A DNA stretch of 64,000 nucleotides from Tildeniella nuda ZEHNDER 1965/U140 (GCA_019358895.1 JAHHIG010000005.1:124001-188000), one strand, 5' to 3'; positions 29,756-40,372 are shown, numbered from the stretch's first letter. Made by a program: numbers and translations. The notes: a model not told the origin generated them from the sequence alone.

Positions 29756-32700
29756 AGTAGTGGAGGTAACTGTTCGTGCTTTAGAGCGGCTGCAACACGC
29801 TTGTACTCAGACTCCAGTCGCGCAATGATTGCCAAGCTTTGATCGATCGGGGCGCTGAGCGCAATGGTTTCTAATGCTTGACAAAGCTGACTGAGATTAA
29901 TCGCACCGAGGGCGGCACTGCTGGCTTTGAGTCCGTGAGCAACGCGTTGCATGTCTTTAAGGTCATGTTGATTGATGGCACTGCGGATTGTGTGTAAGAG
30001 TAGGGGCGCTTCAGTGAGATAGCAATCAATCAATTCAGCGATCACTTCATCTCCCATTTCCCCCATTTCCTGTCGAAAAGAGGCGAGCACCGTTAAATCT
30101 AAGATGGATTTTTGCGTGCTCGGCGTTACAGCAGTTGGAGCACCGACTGGAGCGTCTACGGAGTGACTGCGTGTGAGGGAGTCGATCGGCGGCTTCAACG
30201 GTTGGCAGCGACTGAGTACCTGAGCCAGTCCCTCCATGTGGACTGGCTTACTGATATAGTTGTCCATGCCCGCTGCAAGGCAAATTTCGCGATCGCCCTG
30301 CATGGCATTGGCAGTCATGGCAATCAGGTAAGGGCGCGCCTGCGGTTGCCACTGCTGACAGATACAGCGAGCGGCTTCGAGTCCATCCATCTCTGGCATT
30401 TGTACATCCAGCAACACCACGTCATAAGGCTGGCGATGCAGAGCTTCTAACACTTCTAGCCCATTCCCTGCAACATCTGCCCGGTAGCCTAGCCGCTGCA
30501 ACATCAGCAGGGCAATCTTCTGGTTGATTAGGTGATCTTCTGCTAACAAAATTCTGAGGGGCTGGGCGCGATCGGAGTCAGCGATCGCGCTGCTTTTCAC
30601 GAACGGTTGTGATATTGGCATTGGCTGTCCACTTAAGCTATCGGTCAAAATTTTGTAGAGTTGAGCGGCTTTGATGGGCTTATTGAGAAACGCTGCAAAG
30701 TGTCGCTGGTCTTCCTCAGACAGATTTTCGGGCTTGCCGATCGAGGTCAGCATCACTAGCGGTAACGACTGGCAATCCGATATAGCATGAATGGCAGCCG
30801 CTAGCATCAAGCCATCCATGGCAGGCATTTGCATATCTAAAATTGCCAGATCAAAGCGATCGCCCTGATGCATTAATGCCAGAGCCTCTGCTCCAGAAGC
30901 CGCCGACTGAGACAGCATTTGCCAGGATTGAGCATACTGAGTCAGAATCTGTCGATTGGTAGCGTTATCATCCACCAGCAAAACACGCTTACCTGTTAGA
31001 GATTGCGGCGTTGCTGGTGCTGTGACCGCTGGTGCCACTTGAGCGACGATCGTGAAGTAAAAGGTAGAGCCGACCTCTGGCTGGCTTTCGACCCACATCT
31101 TGCCACCCATCAGCTCACTCAGTCTCTTGCTGATGACCAGACCCAGCCCTGTCCCCCCGTACTGGCGAGTGGTCGAAGCGTCAACCTGGCTAAAGGCTTT
31201 GAAGAGGCGTTCTAGCTTAGTGCTTGAAATGCCAATGCCCGTATCCTTGATAGCGAACCGAATTTCGTACCGTGGGGTGAGGTATTGGGTATCAGTTGCT
31301 TTAAGCGGCACAGCATGGAGCGGTTGGGCATCAACTGTCACCACAACCTCCCCTGTCTCTGTAAATTTGATGGCATTGTTGAGCAAATTAACCAGAATCT
31401 GCCGTAGCCGAGTGACATCGCCTATCAACATTGGGGGTACAGCAGGGGTACTCCAGTAAGCCAGTTCTAGCCCTTTTTCTGTCGCTCCTGCTGCCAATAA
31501 ATCCAGTGCTTCTTCAATACAGGTCGCCAGTCTGAAGGGCTGCTGCTCCAGTTCCAGGTTGCCCGATTCGATTTTTGAGAAATCGAGAATGTCATTAATG
31601 ATGGTTAGAAGAGAGTCACTGCTGGTACGAATGATCTCAATATACTCTTGCTGTTGCGGGGGCAGCGCCATATCGAGCAGCAGCCCAGTCATGCCAATGA
31701 CCGCATTCATCGGAGTACGAATTTCGTGGCTCATGGTCGCTAAAAAGTTGCTTTTTGCTTGATTAGCTCTGTCAGCCGCCAATCTCGCTTGCTGGAGGGC
31801 GAGGTTTTGAATGGTGAGTTGCTCGCGCTGCTGCATCTCTTGTTCGAGCAGTTGCGCTTGCGCCAGGGCAATGCCAACCTGGTCTGCCAGTTGCGTCAGG
31901 AGGGTGATTTCGTCAGTGTGCCAATGTCTGGGATGAGCACACTGATGTGCGATTAAAAGCCCCCAGAGTTGAGGTTGCCCGATCGCGCCCTGCGCCTGAA
32001 GAATGGGTACAACCAGATTGGCTCTGACCTGAAATTGAGTCAGCAGTTTTTTGTGGCAGTCAGCTAAGGATGACTGTTGGATATCATCGATCGCCCGAGT
32101 TCTGCCAGCGTTATACTGCTGCCAGCCGCCGTCTTTGAAGCAAGTGTCTTGAATCGTGATGCCCAGAGTCGATGTCCATCCGGGGGCAACAGATTCGACG
32201 ACAACGGTACCGTCCCAGTCTGGTGCAAAGCGGTAGATGACCACCCGATCGGTCTGGAGAAACTGCTGCACTTCAGTTACAGTCGTGTTGAGAATTTCGT
32301 CCAGGTTCAGTGATTGGCGAATCCGCAACGTAATGGCGTTGAGTAAACTGGCGCGATGGTTCTGGTATTGCAGGGCGGCTTCTGCCTGCTTGCGATCGCT
32401 GATATCAGTGACGCTCCCTTCATAGCCAAGCGGTTTTCCTGAGGCATCGTAGACACGGCGTGCATTTTCTGAAATCCAGATGCGTTCCCCCGTTTTACGA
32501 TAAATCTGAGACTCAAAGCCTGAGACTTTGCCGTTTGCCTCAATTAACTGCATGAACGCCTGTCGCTGCTCAGGCTGGACATAAAGCTGGTGCGAAATCT
32601 GTGTCAGCGAGGCAATTAACTCGTCTGCCGATCGATAACCGTAGAGGGTTGCCAGCATTGGATTTGCCTTGAGATACCGTCCTGTTAGCGTTGTTTGATA

Positions 32701-33273
32701 GAGTCCCTCGACGGCATTTTCAAAGAGATGACGGTACTCTGTTTCGGTCTGTTGCTGCAACAGAATGGTTCGGGTCAACGTCGCAACCATACGCCGTAGC
32801 TCTAGTTGCGCGACCACCTGACGGGCGATCGCTGCCAGTGCTTCGAGTTGCTGAGCCGTCAGTTGTCTAGGACCATAGTCCAGCACACAAAGCGTTCCCA
32901 GTGGATAACCTTCTGGATTGACCAGAGGTACCCCAGCGTACGATCGCACATGCGGTGCCCCCGTTACTAACGGATTGTTAGCAAACCGCTGATCGTCTAA
33001 CGCATCTGGTACGACAAACACATCCGGTTGCAGAATGGCGTGGGCACAAAATGCCACATCACGACTCGTTTCTGTTGCCTCTAACCCCACACGAGCTTTA
33101 AACCACTGGCGGCGCTGATCAAGCAGACTGACCAACGCGATCGGTGTGCCGCAGATCAAAGCCGCTAGCTTTGTCAAGTCATCAAAAGCAGCTTCTGCGG
33201 CTGTGTCGAGCACGTCATAACTCAGGAGTGCTTCGAGGCGTTGAGCTTCATTAGAGGGAAGAGGAGCCTGCAT
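29752..33273 (-). CDS. Hybrid sensor histidine kinase (GAF-PAS-GAF-HisKA-HATPase-REC-REC-HPt)
   Basis: The product has about 1173 residues from the ATG at 33273 ([17 protein letters not shown]). The order is an N-terminal GAF domain (about 20-165), PAS (about 190-310), and a second GAF (about 340-490). This second GAF resembles phytochrome-type GAF domains, but the chromophore site is not certain. HisKA follows with His516 in MSHEIRTP and the HATPase domain (DTGIGI, GTGLGL). Two receiver domains are near 763 and 907 ([18 protein letters not shown]), and an HPt domain has His1113 in HGLKASS. It forms a complete multistep phosphorelay in one chain, coupled to the GGDEF regulator downstream. No membrane helix is present, so it is cytosolic. 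Confidence 0.94.
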   Translation of the reverse strand: MQAPLPSNEAQRLEALLSYDVLDTAAEAAFDDLTKLAALICGTPIALVSLLDQRRQWFKARVGLEATETSRDVAFCAHAILQPDVFVVPDALDDQRFANNPLVTGAPHVRSYAGVPLVNPEGYPLGTLCVLDYGPRQLTAQQLEALAAIARQVVAQLELRRMVATLTRTILLQQQTETEYRHLFENAVEGLYQTTLTGRYLKANPMLATLYGYRSADELIASLTQISHQLYVQPEQRQAFMQLIEANGKVSGFESQIYRKTGERIWISENARRVYDASGKPLGYEGSVTDISDRKQAEAALQYQNHRASLLNAITLRIRQSLNLDEILNTTVTEVQQFLQTDRVVIYRFAPDWDGTVVVESVAPGWTSTLGITIQDTCFKDGGWQQYNAGRTRAIDDIQQSSLADCHKKLLTQFQVRANLVVPILQAQGAIGQPQLWGLLIAHQCAHPRHWHTDEITLLTQLADQVGIALAQAQLLEQEMQQREQLTIQNLALQQARLAADRANQAKSNFLATMSHEIRTPMNAVIGMTGLLLDMALPPQQQEYIEIIRTSSDSLLTIINDILDFSKIESGNLELEQQPFRLATCIEEALDLLAAGATEKGLELAYWSTPAVPPMLIGDVTRLRQILVNLLNNAIKFTETGEVVVTVDAQPLHAVPLKATDTQYLTPRYEIRFAIKDTGIGISSTKLERLFKAFSQVDASTTRQYGGTGLGLVISKRLSELMGGKMWVESQPEVGSTFYFTIVAQVAPAVTAPATPQSLTGKRVLLVDDNATNRQILTQYAQSWQMLSQSAASGAEALALMHQGDRFDLAILDMQMPAMDGLMLAAAIHAISDCQSLPLVMLTSIGKPENLSEEDQRHFAAFLNKPIKAAQLYKILTDSLSGQPMPISQPFVKSSAIADSDRAQPLRILLAEDHLINQKIALLMLQRLGYRADVAGNGLEVLEALHRQPYDVVLLDVQMPEMDGLEAARCICQQWQPQARPYLIAMTANAMQGDREICLAAGMDNYISKPVHMEGLAQVLSRCQPLKPPIDSLTRSHSVDAPVGAPTAVTPSTQKSILDLTVLASFRQEMGEMGDEVIAELIDCYLTEAPLLLHTIRSAINQHDLKDMQRVAHGLKASSAALGAINLSQLCQALETIALSAPIDQSLAIIARLESEYKRVAAALKHEQLPPLL

Positions 33274-33350
33274 GGCTGGGCAACCATTGAGAAGAAAAAA
33301 GCTGCACAAAGATGTTGTCTTCACCAAAAACGTAGACAAACAACATCATC

Positions 33351-33492
33351 TTTATAGAGTGCCCACTTTTTTCTCAGGAAACAGGTAGGAGGCACCCGCT
33401 AAAATACGCAATTTTATGACGTTTATAGAGTGCCCACTTTTTTCTCAGGAAACAGGTAGGAGGCACCCGCTAAAATACGCAATTTTATGACG
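33351..33492. repeat. Perfect 71-bp tandem duplication upstream of the hybrid kinase
   Basis: 33351-33421 and 33422-33492 are identical over all 71 bases, starting TTTATAGAGTGCCCAC and ending TTTTATGACG. The copies lie 78-219 bp before the kinase start, so a promoter or regulator site there may be doubled. Perfect identity implies a recent event or an assembly artefact. Confidence 0.97.
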
Positions 33493-33796
33493 CAAGGTTA
33501 ACCAGCAGTTGAAAACCACAGCGGCAGAGACGAAACCTGGCTTCGCCGCATTGCAGAAGCGAACCGATCTTGAGACTCAGTTATACCATTTCACTAAACT
33601 GTGGCTACACAGGCAAGCTTCGGCTGGCGGTCAGCGGTCAGCGGTCAGCAGCAAAAACGAATCTGTAAGGCGATTTTATAGAATTGGTATTAGTCTTTGT
33701 TCCTCTAGCTGCACAAAGCATCTGGCATCTAAGAAATGCGCTAATGTTGCGTAGCATGATCCCATTTGCCAGGGCGTGATCGAAAACTATCGGTCT
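33493..33796. other. Intergenic region with short repeats
   Basis: It contains GGCGGTCAGCGGTCAGCGG heptamers near 33625-33655. An 81-codon plus-strand frame across it includes the repeat and has no recognisable features, so no gene is called. Confidence 0.4.
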
Positions 33797-34699
33797 CTAT
33801 ACTGGCAAGATCATGCCTTCTCTCGCCAGTACGCTGTTAGGAAACACCGATCGCACCTGTGCTTCAACATCATCCAAAAAGTCGTCGCAGTGGTTTGGAT
33901 CATGGTGGAAGATGACGGCTTTCTTCACGCCTGCTGCTTTTGCTAGCTTAATCGCTTCTTGCCAGGTCGAGTGTCCCCAGCCAACCTTGGGCGTTTTGGG
34001 GTCGTGGTACTCCTCGTCGGTGTAGCAGGCATCGTAAATCAAGACATCGGCTTCGCGGGCAAGATACAACAAATTTTCATCCAATCGATCGGGGTAATGT
34101 TCGGTGTCCGTAGCGTAAACAACCGTACGCCCTTGCCAGGTCACACGGTAGCCCATCGCCGTGTTGGGGTGGTTTAGCGGACCGGTTTCGATCGCAATCG
34201 CGCCCAATTCCATCGTTTCACCAGGCACCAGATCGTAAAACTTCAAATCAGACTGCATCACCTGAATGGGTACAGGAAAATTCGGATGCAGCATCTGATC
34301 GCTCAGCCGTTGCTGCATCGTGGCTCCGTTGGGAGCGATCGCCCCGTAAATATGAAAGCAGTTGCCCTTCACAAAGGCTGGCACAAAAAACGGAAACCCT
34401 TGAATATGATCCCAATGAGAATGGCTGAAGAACATATACGCTTCCACAGGCATTTCCTTGAGCAAATGTTTGCCCAACACACGCAGCCCTGTGCCACCGT
34501 CAAAGATGAGCCGTTTGCCGTCCACGCGCATCTCTACACAGGATGTGTTGCCACCATAGCGAACTGTCTTGCGCCCAGGAGCGGGAATGCTGCCTCGAAC
34601 CCCCCAGAACTCAATCGTGAACTCTGAAGATGAAGGCACAGACTCGGTATCTGCACTTTGATCCTGGGGGTTGGACGCAGGTGAATCAGGGTTTGGCAT
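33797..34699 (-). CDS. MBL-fold metallo-hydrolase
   Basis: The product has about 300 residues from the ATG at 34699 (MPNPDSPASN). After a disordered Ser/Pro/Asp-rich N-terminus comes the metallo-beta-lactamase fold: EFWGVRGSIPAPG, GGNTSCVEM, and the metal ligand motif HSHWDH, later ATDTEHY and GWGHSTWQEA with a terminal IFHHDP. This subgroup is close to phosphodiesterase-type and RNase Z-like hydrolases acting on cyclic nucleotides or similar substrates. The substrate is unknown. It is a single gene. Confidence 0.9.
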   Translation of the reverse strand: MPNPDSPASNPQDQSADTESVPSSSEFTIEFWGVRGSIPAPGRKTVRYGGNTSCVEMRVDGKRLIFDGGTGLRVLGKHLLKEMPVEAYMFFSHSHWDHIQGFPFFVPAFVKGNCFHIYGAIAPNGATMQQRLSDQMLHPNFPVPIQVMQSDLKFYDLVPGETMELGAIAIETGPLNHPNTAMGYRVTWQGRTVVYATDTEHYPDRLDENLLYLAREADVLIYDACYTDEEYHDPKTPKVGWGHSTWQEAIKLAKAAGVKKAVIFHHDPNHCDDFLDDVEAQVRSVFPNSVLAREGMILPV

Positions 34700-35296
34700 G
34701 TTTGGGTCTGAAGTAGCTTCTAACAAGTCTAAAATGACAACAAGGCGGGTTGGAGCTAACTAAAAGGACGGCGATCGAAGTACACATTGCGAAGGGTTGA
34801 AGTCTAAACTGGGCGTTGAATACAGGGGGCGATCGATCAACTGACGCGACCACTGCCATTGTTGCTTCATCTAACGCGGCTGCAACCAATGCCATAAGCA
34901 GTGGCGATGGATTTCATTAATCTCATAGCCTTGAATCAGCTCAATACCGTGTTCTGATTCATAAGCCGTTTTTCTCAGTACATTTGTAAGATCCCACTTA
35001 TGCTTATGCTACCCAGATCGTTAGCGTTGGCAGCAAGCAAAACGCAATGATGACTAGACGGCGGACAGAATTTCAATCAACCGCATTATGAGATTCTTTA
35101 GCAAAAGAACCAGATCAAGCAAGAATGTCAAAGAATAGCATTTTTGCTTGAGTAAATAGAACACACCTATTTCCTAAAACCAGGTGTCTTGAAGTAATCA
35201 GGACGATCTTTAATATGCCATGAGTATATGTATCTCTAGCAGGCTTAGAATCTGTTCCCTAAGCCTGTCCTATGTCAAAGCAGGTTCAATCTGCTC
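34700..35296. other. Intergenic region with a possible gene fragment
   Basis: The 597 bp between MBL and ppa hold one protein-like minus-strand frame (34870-35008) and a stem CAGGCTTA/TAAGCCTG at 35240-35267, downstream of ppa. The stem has no T run. Nothing else is recognised. Confidence 0.4.
34870..35008 (-). pseudogene. Possible C-terminal gene fragment
   Basis: The frame encodes about 45 residues (WDLTNVLRKTAYESEHG, then IELIQGYEINEIHRHCLWHW, then LQPR and a stop) with a normal amino acid mix. There is no usable start, and a TAG lies immediately upstream. It looks like the decayed end of a gene. No family was identified. Confidence 0.3.
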
Positions 35297-35815
35297 TTAG
35301 CCTTTACCGCTGCCTGCCTTGATACACTGCTCTACCAACGGCAAGACAAATTCAACATCTTTCCAACCAAGGATCTCTGTCACCTTTTTCTCCAGATTTT
35401 TGTAACTTCTGAAGAATTCAGCAATTTCATCCAGACGGTGAGGGGCAATGTCAGCAAGGCGCTTCACTTGAGCATAGCGGGGGTCTTTGTCGGGAACACA
35501 CAAAATTTTCTCGTCACGATCGCCGCCGTCAATCATTTCTAGCATACCGATCGGACGTGCCGGAATGACGCAGCCAGGAAACGTTGGCTGATCCATCAGC
35601 ACAATGCCATCCAGGGGATCGCCATCATCAGCCAGGGTATTGGGCACAAAGCCATAGTCATACGGATATTGCACCGATGAGTAGAGCACACGGTCTAAGG
35701 CAAACGCATTCAAGTCCTTATCGAACTCATACTTATTCTTACTCCCAGCGGGAATCTCGATCAGGACGTTTAGCAAACCGGGTTTTGGTTGGGCAGGTAT
35801 ACGGGACAGATCCAC
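35297..35815 (-). CDS. ppa: Inorganic pyrophosphatase
   Basis: This soluble family I pyrophosphatase hydrolyses PPi released by biosynthesis. The 172-residue length is standard. The signature [11 protein letters not shown] carries the metal-binding aspartates; [11 protein letters not shown] and KDPRY are also typical. It is monocistronic and preceded by short repeats. Confidence 0.97.
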   Translation of the reverse strand: MDLSRIPAQPKPGLLNVLIEIPAGSKNKYEFDKDLNAFALDRVLYSSVQYPYDYGFVPNTLADDGDPLDGIVLMDQPTFPGCVIPARPIGMLEMIDGGDRDEKILCVPDKDPRYAQVKRLADIAPHRLDEIAEFFRSYKNLEKKVTEILGWKDVEFVLPLVEQCIKAGSGKG

Positions 35816-35849
35816 AGCAATTCTCCAAACGAGCGAGGGGATTTTGGGG

Positions 35850-36200
35850 AAAGTCTAAAGTCTAAAGGCTAAAGGCTAAGTTTTTTATCCTTTATCATTC
35901 AGCCTTTAGCCTTTCTAGTTGCTCTCCCCGATTAGCATTTTACGGGAAGACGGCAGCGTGGGGGTGCAAGGCTAAAGGCTAAAGGCTAAAGTTTGGCATT
36001 TATATACTTGCCTCACCACGACACAACGCCCCTCACCCTAGCCCTCTCCCAGCGGGAGAGGGAACAAGCTTAAACTTTACTTCCCTCTCCACTGGGAGAG
36101 GGGCTGGGGGTGAGGGCGGTAGAATTGGTGCGTTAGGTATATAAATACTTAACGTTTTTACCTTTCCTCAAGCGTTTAGCCTTCGTCCTTTATCGTTTAG
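35850..36200. repeat. Repeat-filled gap between the phosphatase-family gene and ppa
   Basis: GGCTAAA heptamers (about 35860-35885 and 35968-35992) and their inverted AGCCTTT forms surround a stronger palindromic element at 36029-36119. No gene is present. Confidence 0.75.
36029..36119. repeat. Palindromic MITE-like element (CCCTCACCC ... GGGTGAGGG)
   Basis: The two ends, CCCTCACCCTAGCCCTCTCC and its near reverse complement, enclose a short middle. Each arm also contains a small CTCTCCC-GGGAGAG hairpin. Such elements are widespread in cyanobacterial genomes. Confidence 0.85.
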
Positions 36201-36205
36201 CTTTT

Positions 36206-37033
36206 CTATTTGTGCTGCAACGTGTGCACGAGGGACAAAAAGGTAGGCACGAGTTCAGGTTGGCTGACAACCAGGGTTGGATAGGCGCGATCGCCGTAGT
36301 CTTTCCCTACCTGAAGCGGAAAGATTGGGTTTAGTTCCAGTGGAGTCCAAACGCCGCCTGCTGCTTGCACGATCGCCCAGGTTGCGGCAATATCCCAGAT
36401 TTTGGGGGTTGCTTCAACTCCGCCGAGGGTGGCTCCGGCAGCAGTCGTCAGAAAGCTATAGGTTGTGGCTCCCAGCATCCGAATTTTGCAGGGAAAGGGG
36501 TTCTTGAGCAGGGCAGTGCTGCGGGTGCAGAGGTTGAAGAAATGGTTTGAGGTAAGAGTGTCGATGCTGGTGTGGATGGGGCGATCGTTCAAAAAAGCGC
36601 CCGTTGGTATCTCCAATCCAGAATCGCCACGCCAATAGCCATAAAAGGATTGTCCCAACGGCGGCAGAGCGATGTAGCCGAAAACGGGCGTACCTTTGTA
36701 GAGCAACCCTAGCGAAATGCCCCAGATCGGCAAGCCTCTGGCAAAGTTGGTGGTGCCGTCTAGCGGATCGACAATCCAGCACCAGTCATTTGCGGGAAAA
36801 ATGTGTTCGACTTCTTCGCTGAGAACGCCGTGATCGGGAAAGGCTTGGGCGATCGCCCCTCTCAACGTCTCATCTGCCCAGCGATCGGATTGCGTGACAA
36901 GGCTTCCATCAGCTTTTTCTGCCGCCTGTTTTTCTGCTACCCAGACGTGTCCAAAGTCTTGCAGCAGTTGTGCGCCCACTTTTGCAGTCGTGGTTCGGGA
37001 AAAATCGAGCACCTGAGTCCAGAAGTCAGACAT
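36206..37033 (-). CDS. Inositol monophosphatase-family phosphatase
   Basis: The product has about 275 residues from the ATG at 37033 (MSDFWTQVLD). It is a Mg-dependent, lithium-sensitive phosphatase with the metal-binding motifs VTQSDRWADE, EEVEH, WIVDPLDGTTNFARGLPIW and the C-terminal WDIAATWAIVQAAGG. Substrates in this family include inositol-1-phosphate, histidinol-phosphate and fructose-1,6-bisphosphate, and the choice cannot be read from sequence. The in-frame upstream extension is repeat-derived and not used. Confidence 0.91.
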   Translation of the reverse strand: MSDFWTQVLDFSRTTTAKVGAQLLQDFGHVWVAEKQAAEKADGSLVTQSDRWADETLRGAIAQAFPDHGVLSEEVEHIFPANDWCWIVDPLDGTTNFARGLPIWGISLGLLYKGTPVFGYIALPPLGQSFYGYWRGDSGLEIPTGAFLNDRPIHTSIDTLTSNHFFNLCTRSTALLKNPFPCKIRMLGATTYSFLTTAAGATLGGVEATPKIWDIAATWAIVQAAGGVWTPLELNPIFPLQVGKDYGDRAYPTLVVSQPELVPTFLSLVHTLQHK

Positions 37034-37114
37034 AGGATAAGTTCTTGGTTTTTGGTGGTTAGTTTTTAGAGGCATCTCTATCTAACAACCAGCAACCAAC
37101 AACTAACAACTGCC

Positions 37115-38563
37115 TCAATCTAATTCGTTGCCCATGACGGTTGCGATCGCTGCCTTCGCATTGGACTGAAATTCTGCCACATTCACGCGGCTCAGCAGCC
37201 CTACCGCCACAAGCATACCCAAAGCCTGCACCGCAAACACGAGTCCGTAAGACAGGACAGGAGCCGTGAAAAGCTTAGTGCCAATATCCAAAACCGTTCC
37301 CCCTGCAACGGTTGATAGTGCTCGTGCCATTGCTTGCGCCAAGCCCCAAGCACCGATAAAGGTTCCGGCAGTTTCGGCTGCGGTGAGATCTAGCATCAGG
37401 CTCAACGCGCCTGTCGTCGTGATGCCAGAGGCTAAACCAAAGGCGAAGACAACTCCTTTAAGGGCGTTTTGGTTGGCAGTAAAGCCAGCGGCAATCAGTA
37501 GTAGAACGCAAGCTGCTACCAGAAGACAGCCCAATCTAGCGGTTTGTTGTTTGCCCAAACGCGGCACGACTAAAAAGCCTGCGCTACTGATGCCAATGAG
37601 TGTGCCAGTCCCCCAAAAAGCGTTCAGCAACGTAGTTTTAGAGAACTCCATGCCAAAGACTTTGGCTCCGTAAGGTTCCAGGACGGCATCCTGCATGAAG
37701 AGGCTGATGGTCATCACCAGTAAAAAGGTGAAGAAGATTCCGGTTTGGCGACTGGCAGTTAAAACCCGTAGCGCTCTACCCAGCGTGATTTTGTCTTCCC
37801 GATCGGCTAATGACGATCGCGACGCATACAGCGAATATTTTTTCTCTACGCCAGCCGTTGCCAGGACTGCTAACCCAATGACGATCGCGGGCACAATCAC
37901 AAACACACGGTTGATCGACGCTTGCAGCACATCCAGCGGTGTCTCCAGGGTCAACCGTTTGAGCAACACGCTAATCAAAATTGCGCCAACGACAATGCCT
38001 ACCATGAGCATCGACCAGACCACGCCAATGAGCTTGGGGCGATTGGTCTCATCTGAAACATCAACGAGCAACGCGGCAAAAGGAGTCGAGCCAGCACTGA
38101 GCGCCATGCCATACAGCGCGAACACGCCTGCTAATGCGGCTGTCCAGAGGTACGTTTCACTATTCCAAACCCAGCCGCCTGCTGTCTGAACGGCTGCACC
38201 CAAGCGCCACATCACCTGTACAGCTAAGAACGAGGCGATCGCAAACAATACCGTGCCAGCCCAAACATAGCCCGTGCGATGGTAGCCTGCGATCGGTCTG
38301 CCGTCCGACAGTTGCCCAAACCAGACTCGTGCGGGTGCTACAAATTGATGCGCCGCGATCGCTCCTGCCGCGATCGTCGCTGGGATCGCCAGGTTGCCAA
38401 TCATCGCCCGATTCAACACACCCAAAAACAGCACTGACATCATCCCCAGTCCCATCTGGTAGAGTCCCAACCGGAACATCGTCAGCAGACTGATTCTAGA
38501 TCTGGGCGCAACATCTTGCGGCGATCGAAAGTCCTGTGAATCAGATAATTTGCTCGTTGCCAT
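37115..38563 (-). CDS. BCD-family (PucC-like) major facilitator transporter
   Basis: The product has about 482 residues and some twelve membrane helices, starting at the ATG at 38563. The opening FRLGLYQMGLGMMSVLFLGVLNRAMI and later MQDAVLEPYGAKVFGM are typical of the BCD family (bacteriochlorophyll delivery, PucC, LhaA), linked to assembly of chlorophyll-binding complexes. In cyanobacteria the transported molecule is not settled. It lies in the thylakoid or plasma membrane. The inositol phosphatase-family gene is downstream on the same strand, with repeats between. Confidence 0.9.
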   Translation of the reverse strand: MATSKLSDSQDFRSPQDVAPRSRISLLTMFRLGLYQMGLGMMSVLFLGVLNRAMIGNLAIPATIAAGAIAAHQFVAPARVWFGQLSDGRPIAGYHRTGYVWAGTVLFAIASFLAVQVMWRLGAAVQTAGGWVWNSETYLWTAALAGVFALYGMALSAGSTPFAALLVDVSDETNRPKLIGVVWSMLMVGIVVGAILISVLLKRLTLETPLDVLQASINRVFVIVPAIVIGLAVLATAGVEKKYSLYASRSSLADREDKITLGRALRVLTASRQTGIFFTFLLVMTISLFMQDAVLEPYGAKVFGMEFSKTTLLNAFWGTGTLIGISSAGFLVVPRLGKQQTARLGCLLVAACVLLLIAAGFTANQNALKGVVFAFGLASGITTTGALSLMLDLTAAETAGTFIGAWGLAQAMARALSTVAGGTVLDIGTKLFTAPVLSYGLVFAVQALGMLVAVGLLSRVNVAEFQSNAKAAIATVMGNELD

Positions 38564-38635
38564 AGCCAATTCCTAAAGCGTCGTTAAATCACATTCAGCT
38601 TTCCTATCTAGATTAGGCTGAAATGCTACCGAGAG

Positions 38636-38762
38636 GTTAGGAGGCAGAAGGCAGAGGGCAGGAGGCAGAAGGGGAAGCAGAGGGAGCAGAGGAAGCGATT
38701 CCAAACTCGACACTCCCGACTCCCGACTCCCGACTCCCGACTCCCCACTCCTCTCCCTTCCC
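38636..38762. repeat. Short tandem repeats between divergent genes
   Basis: GGCAGAAGGCAGAGG and GAAGCAGAGG units are followed by at least four GACTCCC heptamers (about 38712-38742). They are the same families as the inserts in cbiA and priA. Confidence 0.85.
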
Positions 38763-38809
38763 AAGCGATACACTAAGTATTAGAGACCTACAGAACAGGG
38801 AGCGATCGC

Positions 38810-39769
38810 GTGCAAACGGTAACGCTTGGCAAAGATGGTCCCGCCGTCACCGCCCTCGGCATTGGCACCTGGGCGTGGGGAGACAAGCTTTTCTGGAGCT
38901 ACGGTAACGATTATGGGGCTGATCAGGTACGCGAAGCATTCGATGCCACTTTAGATACTGGCATTGACTTTTTTGATACGGCTGAAGTTTACGGTTTCGG
39001 CGAATCTGAACGACTGCTTGGGCAGTTCATGCGACAGACGGACAAACCCGTCCAGATTGCGACGAAGTTCTTTCCGCTGCCCTGGCGCTTCAATGCCCAA
39101 TCGGTTTCTGATGCCCTGACTGCCAGTTTAGAACGACTGCAAGTGTCACAAGTCGCGCTCTATCAAGTGCATCAACCGTTTGACTTTCTGCTGGGCAAAC
39201 GTGTGTTGATGAATGCACTGGCGGATGAGGTGCAGCAAGGCAGAATCGCTACCGTAGGAGTGAGCAATTACTCAGCCGAACAGATGCGGCAGGCACACAA
39301 GTTTTTGGCAGCTAGAGGCGTACCGCTGGCAGTCAATCAGGTGCGCTACTCGTTGCTGACTCGTCAAATCGAACGCAACGGCATTCTCGATACTGCCCGC
39401 GATTTGGGAATCACCATTCTGGCGTACAGTCCACTGGCACAGGGCTTGCTGACCGGGAAGTATACGGCTGAGTCGGCACGATCGCAAGGTCAATCGATCC
39501 AGGGTGCCCGCCGTCTCGATCCTCGCTTCAACCAAAGTGGGCTAGAGAAAATTGCGCCTGTGATCAGCGCTCTGCAAGCAATTGGTGACTCTCATCAGCG
39601 CACTCCCGCCCAGGTTGCGCTTAACTGGCTCATTGCTCAAGGGAATGTCATTCCCATCCCAGGTGCGAAAAATGCGGCACAGGCGAGACAAAACGCTGGA
39701 GCTTTGGGCTGGAGTTTGACACAGCAGGAGATTGAGACGCTCGATCGCGCCACACAAGCCTGGAAATGA
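38810..39769 (+). CDS. Aldo/keto reductase
   Basis: The 319-residue TIM-barrel NADPH oxidoreductase has a catalytic tetrad visible as Asp in DFFDTAEVYG, the following Tyr, Lys in TKFFP and His in YQVHQP. The cofactor part is IPIPGAKNAAQARQNAGA. It reduces aldehydes or ketones, and the natural substrate is unknown. The start is a GTG with AGGGAG upstream. The ICMT-like gene follows after 93 bp. Confidence 0.92.
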   Translation: MQTVTLGKDGPAVTALGIGTWAWGDKLFWSYGNDYGADQVREAFDATLDTGIDFFDTAEVYGFGESERLLGQFMRQTDKPVQIATKFFPLPWRFNAQSVSDALTASLERLQVSQVALYQVHQPFDFLLGKRVLMNALADEVQQGRIATVGVSNYSAEQMRQAHKFLAARGVPLAVNQVRYSLLTRQIERNGILDTARDLGITILAYSPLAQGLLTGKYTAESARSQGQSIQGARRLDPRFNQSGLEKIAPVISALQAIGDSHQRTPAQVALNWLIAQGNVIPIPGAKNAAQARQNAGALGWSLTQQEIETLDRATQAWK

Positions 39770-39862
39770 GAAAGAAATCGGGTTCCTAAACACGACTTGG
39801 ATGTGCAACAGTATGGCTCTGAAGAGAAATCCGATTTCTAGATTACTAAACTCGATCGCACC

Positions 39863-40372
39863 ATGAAACTCTTCACCGATTGGGGCTTTAGCACGAATAG
39901 CTGGCAGGGTCAGCGGGGCGAGTACTGGGTGCTGGCACAGGCGATCGCCATCCTTAGCTTTATTGCGTTACCAGTCTATGCTCCCGCTTCGCTCCACCTG
40001 TCTCTAGCAGAACGCTATGGACTGTGGGGTATGGCGGCAGTGCTGGGACTTTCGGCGCTCACGCTGATTGTCAAAGGGTTGCTCGATTTAGGTCACAGCC
40101 TGACACCGTTACCGCATCCCAAAGATGATGGACAGTTGGTGCGATCGGGCGTTTACAGTCTGGTACGGCATCCTCTTTACAGCGGACTGGTTGCAGGTGC
40201 CTTTAGTTGGGCACTCTATCAAGTAAGCCTGAGTCACCTGATCGGCACCATCGTCTTGCTTGTATTTTTCAACGCCAAGGCGAACCGCGAAGAGCACTGG
40301 TTACTGCAAAAATACCCTGACTATGCTGACTATCAGCGGCAAGTGAAGCGCCTGATTCCCTGGCTGTATTGA
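39863..40372 (+). CDS. Isoprenylcysteine carboxyl methyltransferase-like membrane protein
   Basis: The 169-residue product has four to five membrane helices. The C-terminal ICMT/PEMT motif, LVRHPLYSGL then REEHWLLQKYPDYADYQ, forms a SAM-binding site in this family. Members methylate lipids, small molecules or proteins at the membrane, and the substrate is unknown. It may share a transcript with the aldo/keto reductase. Confidence 0.85.
   Translation: MKLFTDWGFSTNSWQGQRGEYWVLAQAIAILSFIALPVYAPASLHLSLAERYGLWGMAAVLGLSALTLIVKGLLDLGHSLTPLPHPKDDGQLVRSGVYSLVRHPLYSGLVAGAFSWALYQVSLSHLIGTIVLLVFFNAKANREEHWLLQKYPDYADYQRQVKRLIPWLY

Noticed and set aside
35240-35267. CAGGCTTA/TAAGCCTG stem as ppa terminator
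   Set aside because: The loop is long and no T run follows in the direction of ppa, so it was only mentioned and not called.
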